In this document: positions 7,430 through 14,399 of the stretch, one piece after another | Position numbering within the stretch: the first letter of the stretch is position 1 | Layout of the letters: each line of letters begins with the position of its first letter | Assembly (NCBI GenBank): GCA_036522155.1 | Contig: DATDGI010000180.1 | Coordinates: 1 to 39,691 of the forward strand | DNA length: 39,691 nucleotides | Reading direction: 5' to 3' | Source: UBA9676 sp036522155 | GTDB taxonomy: Bacteria; Actinomycetota; Actinomycetes; Streptosporangiales; Streptosporangiaceae | Translations under genes and position numbers: made by a program | The notes under the pieces: generated by a model | Database searches by the model: none | Told to the model about the DNA's origin: nothing | The model's input: only the letters and a program-made list of their open reading frames with translations

Positions 7430-8149
7430 TCAGGCCGGATGCGCGCTGACCAGCACGCGGCCCGCGGCGGTCACCTCGAACGTGCGCAACTGGCTGTCGG
7501 TCAGCGAGGTGGACAGCGGGTACCAGGGTGCCTCGCCGGTGTAGTTCACACGCCAGCCGCCCAGCACCCAGCGGTGGCCCTGGGTGTCGATGACCACGAA
7601 CTGGCAGACGGTGCCCGGTGGGATTCCCCAGACCTGGGCCAGCATGGTGGTGCCCCAGGGCTTGCGCGCGTATTTCACGGCCAGGCCCGCCTGGGTTACC
7701 GCGTCGGTGTGGGCGACGCTGTGCCAATGCAGCACCTGGCCGGCCAGCGGCGGCTTAGCCGCGGGCGCGCCTGAACCCAGCAGGTGGGCCCCGGCGGCCC
7801 CGGCCCCCAGGGCCAGCACGGCCACCGCCGCGGCCGCCGCGAGTTCCCGCCACCGGCGTACCCGGCGGATCTGAGCGGTCCGGGCGAGCGCGGATGGCAG
7901 CAGTTCCTCGGCCGCCGCATCCAGCACCGACTCGTCGGGCTGGTCAGCTACCGCCAGCCGTTCCGCTTCCGCCGTGGGCACCCGCCGCAGCAATGCGGGC
8001 AGCCCGGCCAGCCCGGCCAGTTCCTCCCGGCATTCGGAGCAGGTCGCCAGATGCTCGTCTACCAGGGCACGGTCGGCCGGGTCGATGGCACCGAGCACGT
8101 AGACGCCGAGCGCGTGCCGGATCTCCCGGCATTCGGCTGTGCCGCTCAT
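7430..8149 (-). CDS. Anti-sigma factor, zinc-finger, RskA-like
   Basis: Membrane anti-sigma factor of 239 residues. The N-terminal ZAS domain carries HLATCSEC (His33, Cys37, Cys40) plus an upstream Cys7, the HxxxCxxC zinc motif of zinc-binding anti-sigma domains. A single membrane helix spans about 103-125, and the C-terminal 110 residues resemble the RskA extracytoplasmic domain. The ATG overlaps the sigma-factor stop by ATGA, so the pair is made together in fixed ratio. The inducing signal is unknown; redox sensitivity through the zinc cluster is possible by analogy with other ZAS proteins. Confidence 0.9.
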   Translation of the reverse strand: MSGTAECREIRHALGVYVLGAIDPADRALVDEHLATCSECREELAGLAGLPALLRRVPTAEAERLAVADQPDESVLDAAAEELLPSALARTAQIRRVRRWRELAAAAAVAVLALGAGAAGAHLLGSGAPAAKPPLAGQVLHWHSVAHTDAVTQAGLAVKYARKPWGTTMLAQVWGIPPGTVCQFVVIDTQGHRWVLGGWRVNYTGEAPWYPLSTSLTDSQLRTFEVTAAGRVLVSAHPA

Positions 8150-8739
8150 GGTGCCAACCCCCTTTCCTCCAGTGCCAGCTTCAGCGCGCGGAGGGCGTAG
8201 AACGCCCTTGATTTGACGGTACCTGCCGGGATGCCGAGCACAGCGGCCGCTTCGGCCACCGATCGCCCCAGGTAGTAGGTCTCCAGCAGGACCCGGCGGT
8301 GCTCGGGCCGCAACGTGGACATGGCGTCGGCGACCGCCCAGGATTCCAGCACGCGATCAGCCTCGTCGGGAACGGGGACGAGTTCAAGCGCGCCTTCCCC
8401 GACTTCCTGCGGGCGCGCCTTCCTGGCCCGGTGGGCGTCCACCGCGAGGTTGCGCGCCACCGCGAACAGCCAGGGCCGTGCCGGGCGGTCGGCGATCGCC
8501 TCCGGATGCAGCCAGGCGCGGAAGAGCGTCTCCTGCACTATGTCCTCCGCCCGCTGCCGGTCCCCGTCCGTCATCCGCAGTGCGTACCGCAGCAACGGGG
8601 CCGCGTGCTCCGCGTAGAGCGCACGCACCAGCGACTCATCGCTGACGCGGTCTTTAGGCCAGCCGTTACCTGGCCCGCTCTGGCGCACCACACTTATGTC
8701 ACGGTGAGGGCGCGGGTCTGGTTCATTCGCGGGCTTCAC
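8146..8739 (-). CDS. ECF RNA polymerase sigma factor (partner of the RskA-like anti-sigma)
   Basis: A 197-residue ECF sigma factor. Region 2 at about 36-105 contains RAEDIVQETLFRAW and PWLFAVARNLAVDAHR. Region 4 at about 138-185 has LRPEHRRVLLETYYLGRSV and the helix-turn-helix AAAVLGIPAGTVKSRAFYAL. The organisation resembles the SigK/SigL groups controlled by ZAS anti-sigmas. The GTG start at 8739 is preceded immediately by GAAGGG; a GTG at about 8691 is an alternative. A 7-bp stem-loop sits just upstream. Target promoters cannot be named from this window. Confidence 0.92.
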   Translation of the reverse strand: MKPANEPDPRPHRDISVVRQSGPGNGWPKDRVSDESLVRALYAEHAAPLLRYALRMTDGDRQRAEDIVQETLFRAWLHPEAIADRPARPWLFAVARNLAVDAHRARKARPQEVGEGALELVPVPDEADRVLESWAVADAMSTLRPEHRRVLLETYYLGRSVAEAAAVLGIPAGTVKSRAFYALRALKLALEERGLAP

Positions 8740-8744
8740 CCCTT

Positions 8745-8762
8745 CACCGCCAAACGGCGGTG
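8745..8762 (-). other. Stem-loop between the DUF2993 gene and the sigma factor
   Basis: CACCGCC and GGCGGTG form a perfect 7-bp stem with a 4-nt loop, 28 nt after the DUF2993 stop and about 5 nt before the sigma start. It could be a weak terminator for the upstream gene or could mask the sigma ribosome site. There is no U-tract. Confidence 0.45.
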
Positions 8763-8790
8763 CCGGGCGATCCCGGGCCGCGGACGCGGG

Positions 8791-9483
8791 TCAGTTCGCG
8801 GCGAAATGAACGTCATGAGCGGATGCCCCGATCCGCAGCCCGGCGCTGGTGACGGCCACCGACGTGACCCGCAGGTGCAGCGGCAGGGTCCGCAGCGGGA
8901 TGTCGAAACTGAGCCGCGGCAGGTAGCGCCGGGCCAGGTAGACCGGCAGCCGCCGGCCGGCCGTGCGGACCGCCCGGGAGGCGATCTGGATGCCCACCGG
9001 AGTGACCCGCAGCGCCACCGTGGCCGACACCGGCAGGCGGACTCCTCCCTCGCTGAGTTCGCCGGACACACGCAGCCGGTGCCCGGCCTGGCTGAGCCGC
9101 ACGCCGGGTGGCAGCCGCTGGTCCAATTCGGCGAAGCCGATCAGCGCGGACCCGGTGGCACGGCTGGCGGTCACCGTCCCGGCGCCGTGCCCGAGCACCT
9201 GCGGCAGCGAGACATGCACCCCGGTGAGGCGGGCGGACAGCCACCTGAGGGTGGCCCCACCGGCCTGGACGCCGGTGGCGTGCACGCTGATCTGCCGGTA
9301 GTCGCCGGTCACGACCTGGGTCAGGAACGGGAAGCCCGCGATGGCGACCCGGGGCTTGTCCGGCAGGCCGTACGTGGCGGCGACCCGGGCACCGATCTGG
9401 TTCTCCGCGGCCGCGACGGCGATCCGGTCGGCGGCGACGAGAACGGCGATGAGAACGGCGGCGGCGATCAGCAGCTTTCGCAT
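8791..9483 (-). CDS. DUF2993 (LmeA-like) secreted protein
   Basis: A 230-residue protein with an N-terminal hydrophobic signal or anchor (residues 4-22) and a DUF2993 domain. The opening signature IAGFPFLTQVVTGDYRQI matches that family well. In mycobacteria the DUF2993 protein LmeA supports lipomannan elongation in the periplasm; whether this one does is unknown. The ATG has no ribosome site. TAGGGT lies 9 nt before it, suggesting a very short or absent 5' leader. It shares strand with the downstream sigma factor. Confidence 0.85.
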   Translation of the reverse strand: MRKLLIAAAVLIAVLVAADRIAVAAAENQIGARVAATYGLPDKPRVAIAGFPFLTQVVTGDYRQISVHATGVQAGGATLRWLSARLTGVHVSLPQVLGHGAGTVTASRATGSALIGFAELDQRLPPGVRLSQAGHRLRVSGELSEGGVRLPVSATVALRVTPVGIQIASRAVRTAGRRLPVYLARRYLPRLSFDIPLRTLPLHLRVTSVAVTSAGLRIGASAHDVHFAAN

Positions 9484-9538
9484 CGTGACGCCACCCTACT
9501 CACCGGCCCGGATGGGCGGGTCCGAAGCGGCCAGCGGG

Positions 9539-9799
9539 TCAGCCGCCCGCGAACGGGGGCAGCACCTCGATCACGGCCCCATCGCGCAGGCTCACCTCCC
9601 GCGCTGGCCCGTGGCTGGCCCGCTCGCCGTCGATGAGGAAGGAGGACCGGGCCAGCACGGCCGCCAGATCGGGCGCGGCGGCATGCCGGGCCCGCATCTC
9701 GCTGAGCGCCTCGGCCAGCGTGCCAGCGGTGAGGCTTTCCTCGGCGATCCCGGCCGCCTGCTTAGCTGCCGCCCAGTAGCGCACGGTGACCATGGCCAT
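9539..9799 (-). CDS. MoaD/ThiS-family sulfur-carrier protein
   Basis: A 86-residue ubiquitin-like protein ending in PPFAGG. The C-terminal Gly-Gly is thiocarboxylated in MoaD and ThiS, which donate sulfur during molybdopterin or thiazole synthesis. The N-terminal VRYWAAAKQAAG is a MoaD-type opening. A second ATG two codons in (9793) is equally possible. No molybdopterin genes are nearby, so which pathway it serves is open. It is divergent from glnR. Confidence 0.85.
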   Translation of the reverse strand: MAMVTVRYWAAAKQAAGIAEESLTAGTLAEALSEMRARHAAAPDLAAVLARSSFLIDGERASHGPAREVSLRDGAVIEVLPPFAGG

Positions 9800-9865
9800 G
9801 TCGGCTATTCTCGCTCACATCAGATCCGGGCGGCGCTGCCCTCCAGGCACATCCATGGTCGGTCT

Positions 9866-9875
9866 CTACGCGTAG
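9866..9875. other. 10-bp perfect palindrome in the moaD-like/glnR divergent region
   Basis: CTACGCGTAG lies 26 nt before the glnR start and inside the short divergent intergenic region. It is not a recognisable GlnR GTnAC box, so any operator function is only a guess. Confidence 0.35.
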
Positions 9876-9901
9876 GGCAGGCGGGGCGGAGGTGGCAGCA
9901 G

Positions 9902-10789
9902 TTGAGTGAGCTTCTGCTGCTCACCAGCGCCACCGATCCAGCTGGGGAGATCGTGCCCGCGCTGGCCTTGCTGCTGCACACGGTGCGGAGCGCACCGGCC
10001 GACATGACCGCGATAGCGGACTCGCCGCCGGTGGATGCGGTGCTGGTGGATGCGCGCCGGGACCTCGTCCGGGCCAGGGAGCTGTGCCGGCTCCTGCGGG
10101 ATGCGGGCGTGGAGGCCCCGGTCATCGCCGTGCTGACCGAAGGCGGACTGGCCGCGGTGACCGCCGACTGGGGCACCGACGACGTGATCCTCAACACCGC
10201 CGGGCCGGCCGAAGTCGAGGCCAGGCTGCGGCTCGCGGTCGGCCGCCAGGCCAGCCTGGCGCCCGCCACCCCGGACGAGATCCGGGCCGGCGATCTGGCC
10301 ATCGACGAGGCCACCTACACGGCCCGGCTGCGCAGCCGGGCACTCGATCTCACCTTCAAGGAGTTCGAGCTGCTGAAGTTCCTGGCGCAGCACCCGGGCC
10401 GCGTCTTCACCCGGGCCCACCTCCTGCAGGAGGTGTGGGGCTATGACTACTTCGGCGGCACCCGCACCGTCGACGTGCACGTCCGGCGGCTGCGGGCCAA
10501 ACTGGGCGCCGAGCACGAGGCGCTGATCGGGACCGTGCGCAACGTTGGTTACCGCTTCGTCCCGGTCAAGGCGGAGGAGGGCCGCCGCGGCCGGCCTGGC
10601 CATCCCGCCGGCCCGAAGCCCGGCCACGAGGCCGAACGGGACATCACGGGGCTTGATGACGCGGCCATCGCCGGAACCGCCGATCGGGACGCACCGGACG
10701 GCACCGGCCCGGACGGCACCGCGAGCCCCGGCGGCGCTGCCGGCCTGGTCGAGGGAAGGGGGCCGAGCCCTGCCCGAGCCGACCGCTGA
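9902..10789 (+). CDS. glnR: GlnR, OmpR-type global nitrogen regulator
   Basis: DNA-binding regulator of nitrogen assimilation in actinomycetes. The TTG start at 9902 has GGAGG 9 nt upstream and gives SELLLLTSATDP, collinear with Streptomyces GlnR. The receiver-like domain (1-115) is atypical: Asp50 and Arg52 are kept, the pair known to stabilise the phosphorylation-independent dimer. TEGGLAAVTADWG is diagnostic. The winged helix at about 140-225 contains FKEFELLKFLAQHPGRVFTR and VWGYDYFGGTRTVDVHVRRL. A 70-residue Gly/Asp/Pro-rich tail follows. Its 3' end overlaps the reading frame of mshD, a conserved neighbourhood for glnR. Confidence 0.96.
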   Translation: MSELLLLTSATDPAGEIVPALALLLHTVRSAPADMTAIADSPPVDAVLVDARRDLVRARELCRLLRDAGVEAPVIAVLTEGGLAAVTADWGTDDVILNTAGPAEVEARLRLAVGRQASLAPATPDEIRAGDLAIDEATYTARLRSRALDLTFKEFELLKFLAQHPGRVFTRAHLLQEVWGYDYFGGTRTVDVHVRRLRAKLGAEHEALIGTVRNVGYRFVPVKAEEGRRGRPGHPAGPKPGHEAERDITGLDDAAIAGTADRDAPDGTGPDGTASPGGAAGLVEGRGPSPARADR

Positions 10790-11807
10790 GACCGGGCCCG
10801 GCGCCGGTGCGGACGGCCCGGACGGCACAGCGGTCATCACCAGCCAGGGCACCATCGGCCCGCAGGAGGCAGCCGCCGTGCTGCGGCTGGTGGACACGGT
10901 CACCGCGGCCGACGGGGTCGGGCCGCTGTCGGAGCAGATCCTCCTGCACGTCCGGCATGGGGGCGATCACGGTGCCCGCAACCTGCTGGTGTGGCGGGAC
11001 GAAACCCTCGCCGGTTTTGCGCATCTGGACGCCGGCGGCCTGGCCGGCGAACTGGCCGTTCATCCTGCCTACCGCGGGCACGGCCTGGGCCGGGCGCTGG
11101 CCCGCGCGCTGGCCGCCGGGGCGGCCGGGCGGCCGCTGCTGCTGTGGGCGCACGGCGACCTTCCCGCCGCGGCCGCACTCGCGGCCAGTGCCGGTTTCAC
11201 CAGGCAGCGCGGCCTCTGGCGGATGTACCGGCCGCTGGCTGACCCGCCACCCGAACCGCGGCTGCCGCCCGGCTTCTCGGTCCGCACCTTCGTGCCCGGC
11301 CAGGACGAGCAGGCATGGCTCGCGGTCAACGCCCGGGCCTTCGCCGACCATCCGGAACAGGGCCGATGGACGTGGCAGGACCTGGCCCAGCGGGAGCAGG
11401 AACCGTGGTTCGACCCGGCCGGGTTCTTCCTGGCCGAGCGGGACGGGCGGCTGGCCGGCTTCCACTGGACCAAGATCCACAACCGGGCTCCGGCCAGCCA
11501 GCCGGCGGCTGACTCTCCCGCGCCCGCCACACCATCAGCGGCTGCCACCCCGCCAGCGGCTGGCGCACCCCCAGCGGCGGCCAGCCCGCCGATCGGCGAG
11601 GTCTACGTGATCGGGGTTGACCCGTCGGCCCAGGGCACCGGCCTCGGCCGCGCGCTCACCCTGGTCGGCCTGCACTATCTGCGGGACCGCGGGCTGCCCG
11701 GCGTCATGCTCTACGTCGACGAGTCGAATACCCCGGCCATCGCGCTCTATGAATCACTGGGATTCAGCCGGGCGGCCACGGACGTCGTCTATCAACTCCG
11801 GGCCTGA
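10770..11807 (+). CDS. mshD: Mycothiol synthase (acetyl-CoA:Cys-GlcN-Ins acetyltransferase)
   Basis: Catalyses the last step of mycothiol synthesis. Two GNAT domains are visible: about 20-150 (LAGELAVHPAYRGHGLGRAL) and about 165-345 (EVYVIGVDPSAQGTGLGRAL, YVDESNTPAIALYESLGF). There is no ATG, GTG or TTG in the 5' part of the frame after the conserved glnR core. The best-placed start is a CTG at 10770 after GGGAAGGGGG, overlapping glnR by 20 nt; this is tentative. An Ala/Pro/Ser-rich insert at about 241-274, between KIHNRAP and GEVYVIG, interrupts the C-terminal GNAT core where other MshDs are continuous. Confidence 0.9.
   Translation: MPEPTAETGPGAGADGPDGTAVITSQGTIGPQEAAAVLRLVDTVTAADGVGPLSEQILLHVRHGGDHGARNLLVWRDETLAGFAHLDAGGLAGELAVHPAYRGHGLGRALARALAAGAAGRPLLLWAHGDLPAAAALAASAGFTRQRGLWRMYRPLADPPPEPRLPPGFSVRTFVPGQDEQAWLAVNARAFADHPEQGRWTWQDLAQREQEPWFDPAGFFLAERDGRLAGFHWTKIHNRAPASQPAADSPAPATPSAAATPPAAGAPPAAASPPIGEVYVIGVDPSAQGTGLGRALTLVGLHYLRDRGLPGVMLYVDESNTPAIALYESLGFSRAATDVVYQLRA
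11491..11596 (+). repeat. Ala/Pro low-complexity insert in mshD with CCAGCGGCTG-like repeats
   Basis: The insert is built from near-repeats of a 10-mer like CCAGCGGCTG (at least three copies), encoding alternating PAA/PSA units. It lies inside the catalytic C-terminal GNAT domain, in the loop preceding the acetyl-CoA-binding strand. Slippage-driven expansion is the likely origin. Confidence 0.6.
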
Positions 11808-11866
11808 CCGGTTTCACGCCCCGAACACCCCGGCCCCGTTACTAACGCCACCCCGTGCCGCCCTTT

Positions 11867-12034
11867 TCAGGCGACCGACTTCACCCCGAGAACCTCGTCG
11901 AGCTCCTCTGGAGTAAGCGGATGGTCACTCGCAGCAACAGCACTAAGGACTTCGGTATAGAGCTCGATCTCATCGAGCGCCACGCTGTCGTGTACGCGAA
12001 GATCGAGACGCTCACGCACCGCGCCCACCTCCAT
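11867..12034 (-). CDS. Small acidic conserved-type protein, 55 aa
   Basis: ATG 12034 to TGA 11867 encodes 55 residues. The middle reads DEIELYTEVLSAVAASD and the end PLTPEELDEVLGVKSVA, two amphipathic helices rich in Asp/Glu. I recognise the pattern (ELY...LTPEEIDxVLGV) from small unannotated actinomycete proteins but cannot name a function. Codon use is much less GC3-biased than in neighbouring genes (GAT, CTT, GTT, GCT, ACT), which argues for a real but foreign-like or weakly expressed gene. No strong ribosome site precedes the ATG. Confidence 0.6.
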   Translation of the reverse strand: MEVGAVRERLDLRVHDSVALDEIELYTEVLSAVAASDHPLTPEELDEVLGVKSVA

Positions 12035-12096
12035 CGCCGAGCGGATCCGCAGCGAACCCTGGCAACAAGGCTACGACGCGGTCCGACGCCCCCGCA

Positions 12097-12164
12097 TGAC
12101 CCAACAGGGTCATTCCTGGACCAGCTTCGGGGGATATTACCCGCTCCCCGGATAACAATTCCAA
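12097..12164 (-). promoter_or_regulatory. Candidate promoter and inverted repeat upstream of the 55-aa gene
   Basis: On the minus strand TTGGAA (12164-12159) and TAATAT (12139-12134) form a sigma-70-like pair with a long 19-nt spacer in a locally AT-rich patch. Downstream, TGACCC and GGGTCA (12097-12112) make a 6-bp inverted repeat with a 4-nt spacer that could be an operator. Confidence 0.35.
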
Positions 12165-12222
12165 TAAGCAGGCCGCATCGTGTCCCGGCAACCGGTAAAG
12201 GGGATCGCGCGCGACCGGTTGG

Positions 12223-12762
12223 TCAGTATCTGGGCCCGGTCCAGGATGCGCCGCTATGGCGGGCGGCCCGCTGCACATAACGGGCCGCTGAGTCGGCGAA
12301 CGTGGCCCGGTCCTCATCGGTGAGTTCCCGCACCACTCGCCCGGGGACGCCAGCCGCCAGCACTCCCGGCGGGATGTCCTGGCCGGGCCGGATGACCGTG
12401 CCCGCCGCGACCAGCGAACCGGCGCCGATCCGGGCCCGGCCCAGCACGATCGCCCCGATCCCGATCAGCGCGCCGGCCCCCACGTACGCGCCGTGCACCG
12501 TGGCCCGGTGCCCGAGGGTGACCTGCTCCTCCAGGATCACCGGCTCGCCCGCGTCCACATGCAGGCAGCACAGGTCCTGGATGTTGCAGCCCGCGCCGAC
12601 CACGATCTGGTCGTCGTCGGCCCGCAGCACCGAGCCGTACCAGATGCTGGCCGTGGGACCGACGGTCACGCCACCGACGAGCACCACGCCGGGGGCGATC
12701 CACGCCTCCGGATGGACCACGGGTGTCATACCGTCCAGCGCGCCGAGGTGGTAGTTCTGCAC
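12223..12762 (-). CDS. Gamma-carbonic-anhydrase-like hexapeptide-repeat protein
   Basis: A left-handed beta-helix trimer-forming protein of 179 residues. The start is GTG 12762 with AAGGAG five nt upstream. Hexapeptide repeats run from about 25 to 150. The three zinc-ligand histidines of gamma-class carbonic anhydrases are in place: His68 (CLHVDAG), His85 and His90 (GHRATVHG). Family members (PaaY/YrdA/CaiE-like) include enzymes of uncertain activity, so carbonic anhydrase function is likely but not assured. It stands alone on the minus strand. Confidence 0.85.
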   Translation of the reverse strand: MQNYHLGALDGMTPVVHPEAWIAPGVVLVGGVTVGPTASIWYGSVLRADDDQIVVGAGCNIQDLCCLHVDAGEPVILEEQVTLGHRATVHGAYVGAGALIGIGAIVLGRARIGAGSLVAAGTVIRPGQDIPPGVLAAGVPGRVVRELTDEDRATFADSAARYVQRAARHSGASWTGPRY

Positions 12763-13211
12763 AGAATCTCCTTCTGGCCCAGCCGGGTAAACCACCGGGC
12801 ATCATCAGCCGTCTTTCCGGTGGCCGGGGCCGCGGCCCCGCAGTAGCGCCACATCATAGGAACCGGGCACCGCGCGCAACCGCCGGAGGTGGTATCGGCG
12901 CAGTTTCAGGATTGGTTACGCATGATGCACACCACACGCGGTGGCAGGAATCGCCGCGTGGCGTGATCGTCTCGTCACCGGAACCGCAGCAAATCGGGAT
13001 AATCGTTCGTTTCGGTTGCGCGCAGGCGGGGTTGAGACCAGAGTCGTGACCGTCCCCCGCAGTGACCCCAATCCGATATCCGGCCAGCTTGCACTAGGCC
13101 GGCCGTCCCCGGGCCCGACCACGGCCCACCCCCAACGCCACCTCAGCCACCCCGGTCAGTCCTGGCGCAGGCAGCCGGACAGACCGGACAGATTCCCTCT
13201 GGGTGCCCGAC
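12763..13211. other. Intergenic region between divergent genes, no gene seen
   Basis: About 450 nt without a convincing coding frame. It holds a 16-bp self-complementary GC-rich palindrome centred near 12833 (core GGGGCCGCGGCCCC, 12826-12839) and a locally AT-richer stretch near 12990-13015 that contains GATAAT. It should hold the promoters of the hexapeptide-protein gene and of the coiled-coil gene; I cannot define them confidently. Confidence 0.5.
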
Positions 13212-14354
13212 ATGACTGATGACGCAGACCTGATGACCGACCTCGACGGCGAGGACGCCTTCGAGATCCAGATGCGCGGGTATAGCCGCCGCCAGGTGGA
13301 TGAGTTCGTCGCGCGATCCCGCAGCCACTCCCGTGATCTGGAGGAACGGCTCTCGCACTCGCTCGATGAGTCCGAGCGGCTGCGGCTGGAACTGTCGGCC
13401 GCGCGGCAGGGTCTGTCTGGCAAGCCTGCCCACGAGGAGATCAGCGAGCGGGTCGGCCAGATCCTCAAACTCGCCGACGACGAGGCCAAGGCCCAGCGCA
13501 ACCGGGCCCAGGAGGAGATCGGCAAACAGCGCGACGAGGCGAAGAAGGAAGCCGACCGGATCCGCACCGAGGCGCGCGACCAGACAGAACGGATGCTGAC
13601 CGCCGCCCAGGAGCAGGCGGAGAACGCGATCACCACCGCCCGGGCGGAAGCCGACAAGATGCGGAACTCGGCCCGGCTGGAAACCGAGCGGGCGATCGCC
13701 GAGGCGACCAAGGACGCGGAGAGCACCCTGGCCGGCGCCAAGACCCAGGCCAAGCAGATGCTGGACGAGGCCACCACCCGGGCGAGCGCCATCCACGATG
13801 GCGCCGAGCGGCGGCTGAACCTGCTGACCTCCCGCCACACCGAGACCATGCGCCGCCTGACGGAGATCCGCGACGTGGTCACCAATCTGGTGGCCAGCGA
13901 GACATCCCGCGGTTCCCTGGAGGACGAAGTGGCCAAGTCCGTCGCCACCTCGTTCGCGGCGGGCGGGCCGGCTGGTGTCCGGCCGGCCGTCGACAGCCGG
14001 CGCGCGCCCACCGGCCGGGCCGGGGCGCGCGAGTCCGGGCAGGAGCGCGACAAGAGCGGCCCGGACGTGTCGGTCCCGGCGGGCGCCGGGCATCTGAGCG
14101 CGCCGGCCGGCGGCAGCCACGAAGCGCGGCCCGGGCCGGCCGTCAAGCCCCCCGTCCGCCCAGGAAACGGGAGCCCCGCTGGGAACCCGGTGCCCGGCAG
14201 CCCCGCTGGGAACCCGGTGCCCGGCAGCCCGGCTGGGAACCCGGTGCCCGGGAGCCCGGCGGCCGGGAATCCGGCCCCGGGCGGGCCTGCCATCCCGGGC
14301 GTCCCCGGCAGCCCGGGGGCGGCCGGCGAGAACGTTCGGGTCCTCCCCGACTAA
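13212..14354 (+). CDS. DivIVA-like long coiled-coil protein with repetitive C-terminus
   Basis: A 380-residue protein starting MTDDADLMTD. A DivIVA-type N-terminal motif, MRGYSRRQVDEFVARS, lies at about 22-37. A continuous Glu/Ala/Arg-rich coiled coil of about 200 residues follows (40-240), with many RAQEEI and EADKMR-type heptads. The last 130 residues are Pro/Gly/Ala-rich, with repeated SPAGNPVPG units. Such proteins organise polar growth or act as cytoskeletal scaffolds in actinomycetes (compare Scy/FilP and Wag31). This one is not clearly either and is best called DivIVA-domain protein. GTG 13203 is an alternative start. Confidence 0.8.
   Translation: MTDDADLMTDLDGEDAFEIQMRGYSRRQVDEFVARSRSHSRDLEERLSHSLDESERLRLELSAARQGLSGKPAHEEISERVGQILKLADDEAKAQRNRAQEEIGKQRDEAKKEADRIRTEARDQTERMLTAAQEQAENAITTARAEADKMRNSARLETERAIAEATKDAESTLAGAKTQAKQMLDEATTRASAIHDGAERRLNLLTSRHTETMRRLTEIRDVVTNLVASETSRGSLEDEVAKSVATSFAAGGPAGVRPAVDSRRAPTGRAGARESGQERDKSGPDVSVPAGAGHLSAPAGGSHEARPGPAVKPPVRPGNGSPAGNPVPGSPAGNPVPGSPAGNPVPGSPAAGNPAPGGPAIPGVPGSPGAAGENVRVLPD
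14172..14283 (+). repeat. 27-bp tandem repeat (three copies plus a diverged fourth)
   Basis: Units begin at 14172, 14199 and 14226, differing at very few bases, and each encodes SPAGNPVPG. A fourth copy from 14253 has drifted and carries an extra codon. The repeats lie in the disordered tail of the coiled-coil protein, and the unit length is a multiple of three, so copy changes keep frame. Confidence 0.9.
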
Positions 14355-14366
14355 GGCGTCTCCGGA

Positions 14367-14399
14367 CTGACCAGGGCCGCCAGCGAGCGCCCTGGTCAG
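14367..14399. terminator. Bidirectional hairpin between convergent genes
   Basis: CTGACCAGGGC (14367-14377) pairs perfectly over 11 bp with 14389-14399 around an 11-nt loop. It lies 12 nt after the coiled-coil gene and overlaps the stop codon of the convergent Ppx/GppA gene. No U-tract on either strand, as is common in high-GC actinomycetes. Confidence 0.65.

Noticed and set aside
8299..9636. Long plus-strand frame across the sigma and DUF2993 genes
   Set aside because: Low-complexity shadow with no family motifs; the opposite strand holds clear genes.
12012..12317. 101-codon minus-strand frame upstream of the 55-aa gene
   Set aside because: Half of it overlaps the hexapeptide-protein gene in another frame, the rest lacks recognisable motifs; the 55-aa frame is better supported.
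12980..13007. GGAAC...CGTT as an ECF sigma promoter before the coiled-coil gene
   Set aside because: Spacer is too long (19 nt to CGTT) for usual ECF promoters and it is 200 nt from the gene.
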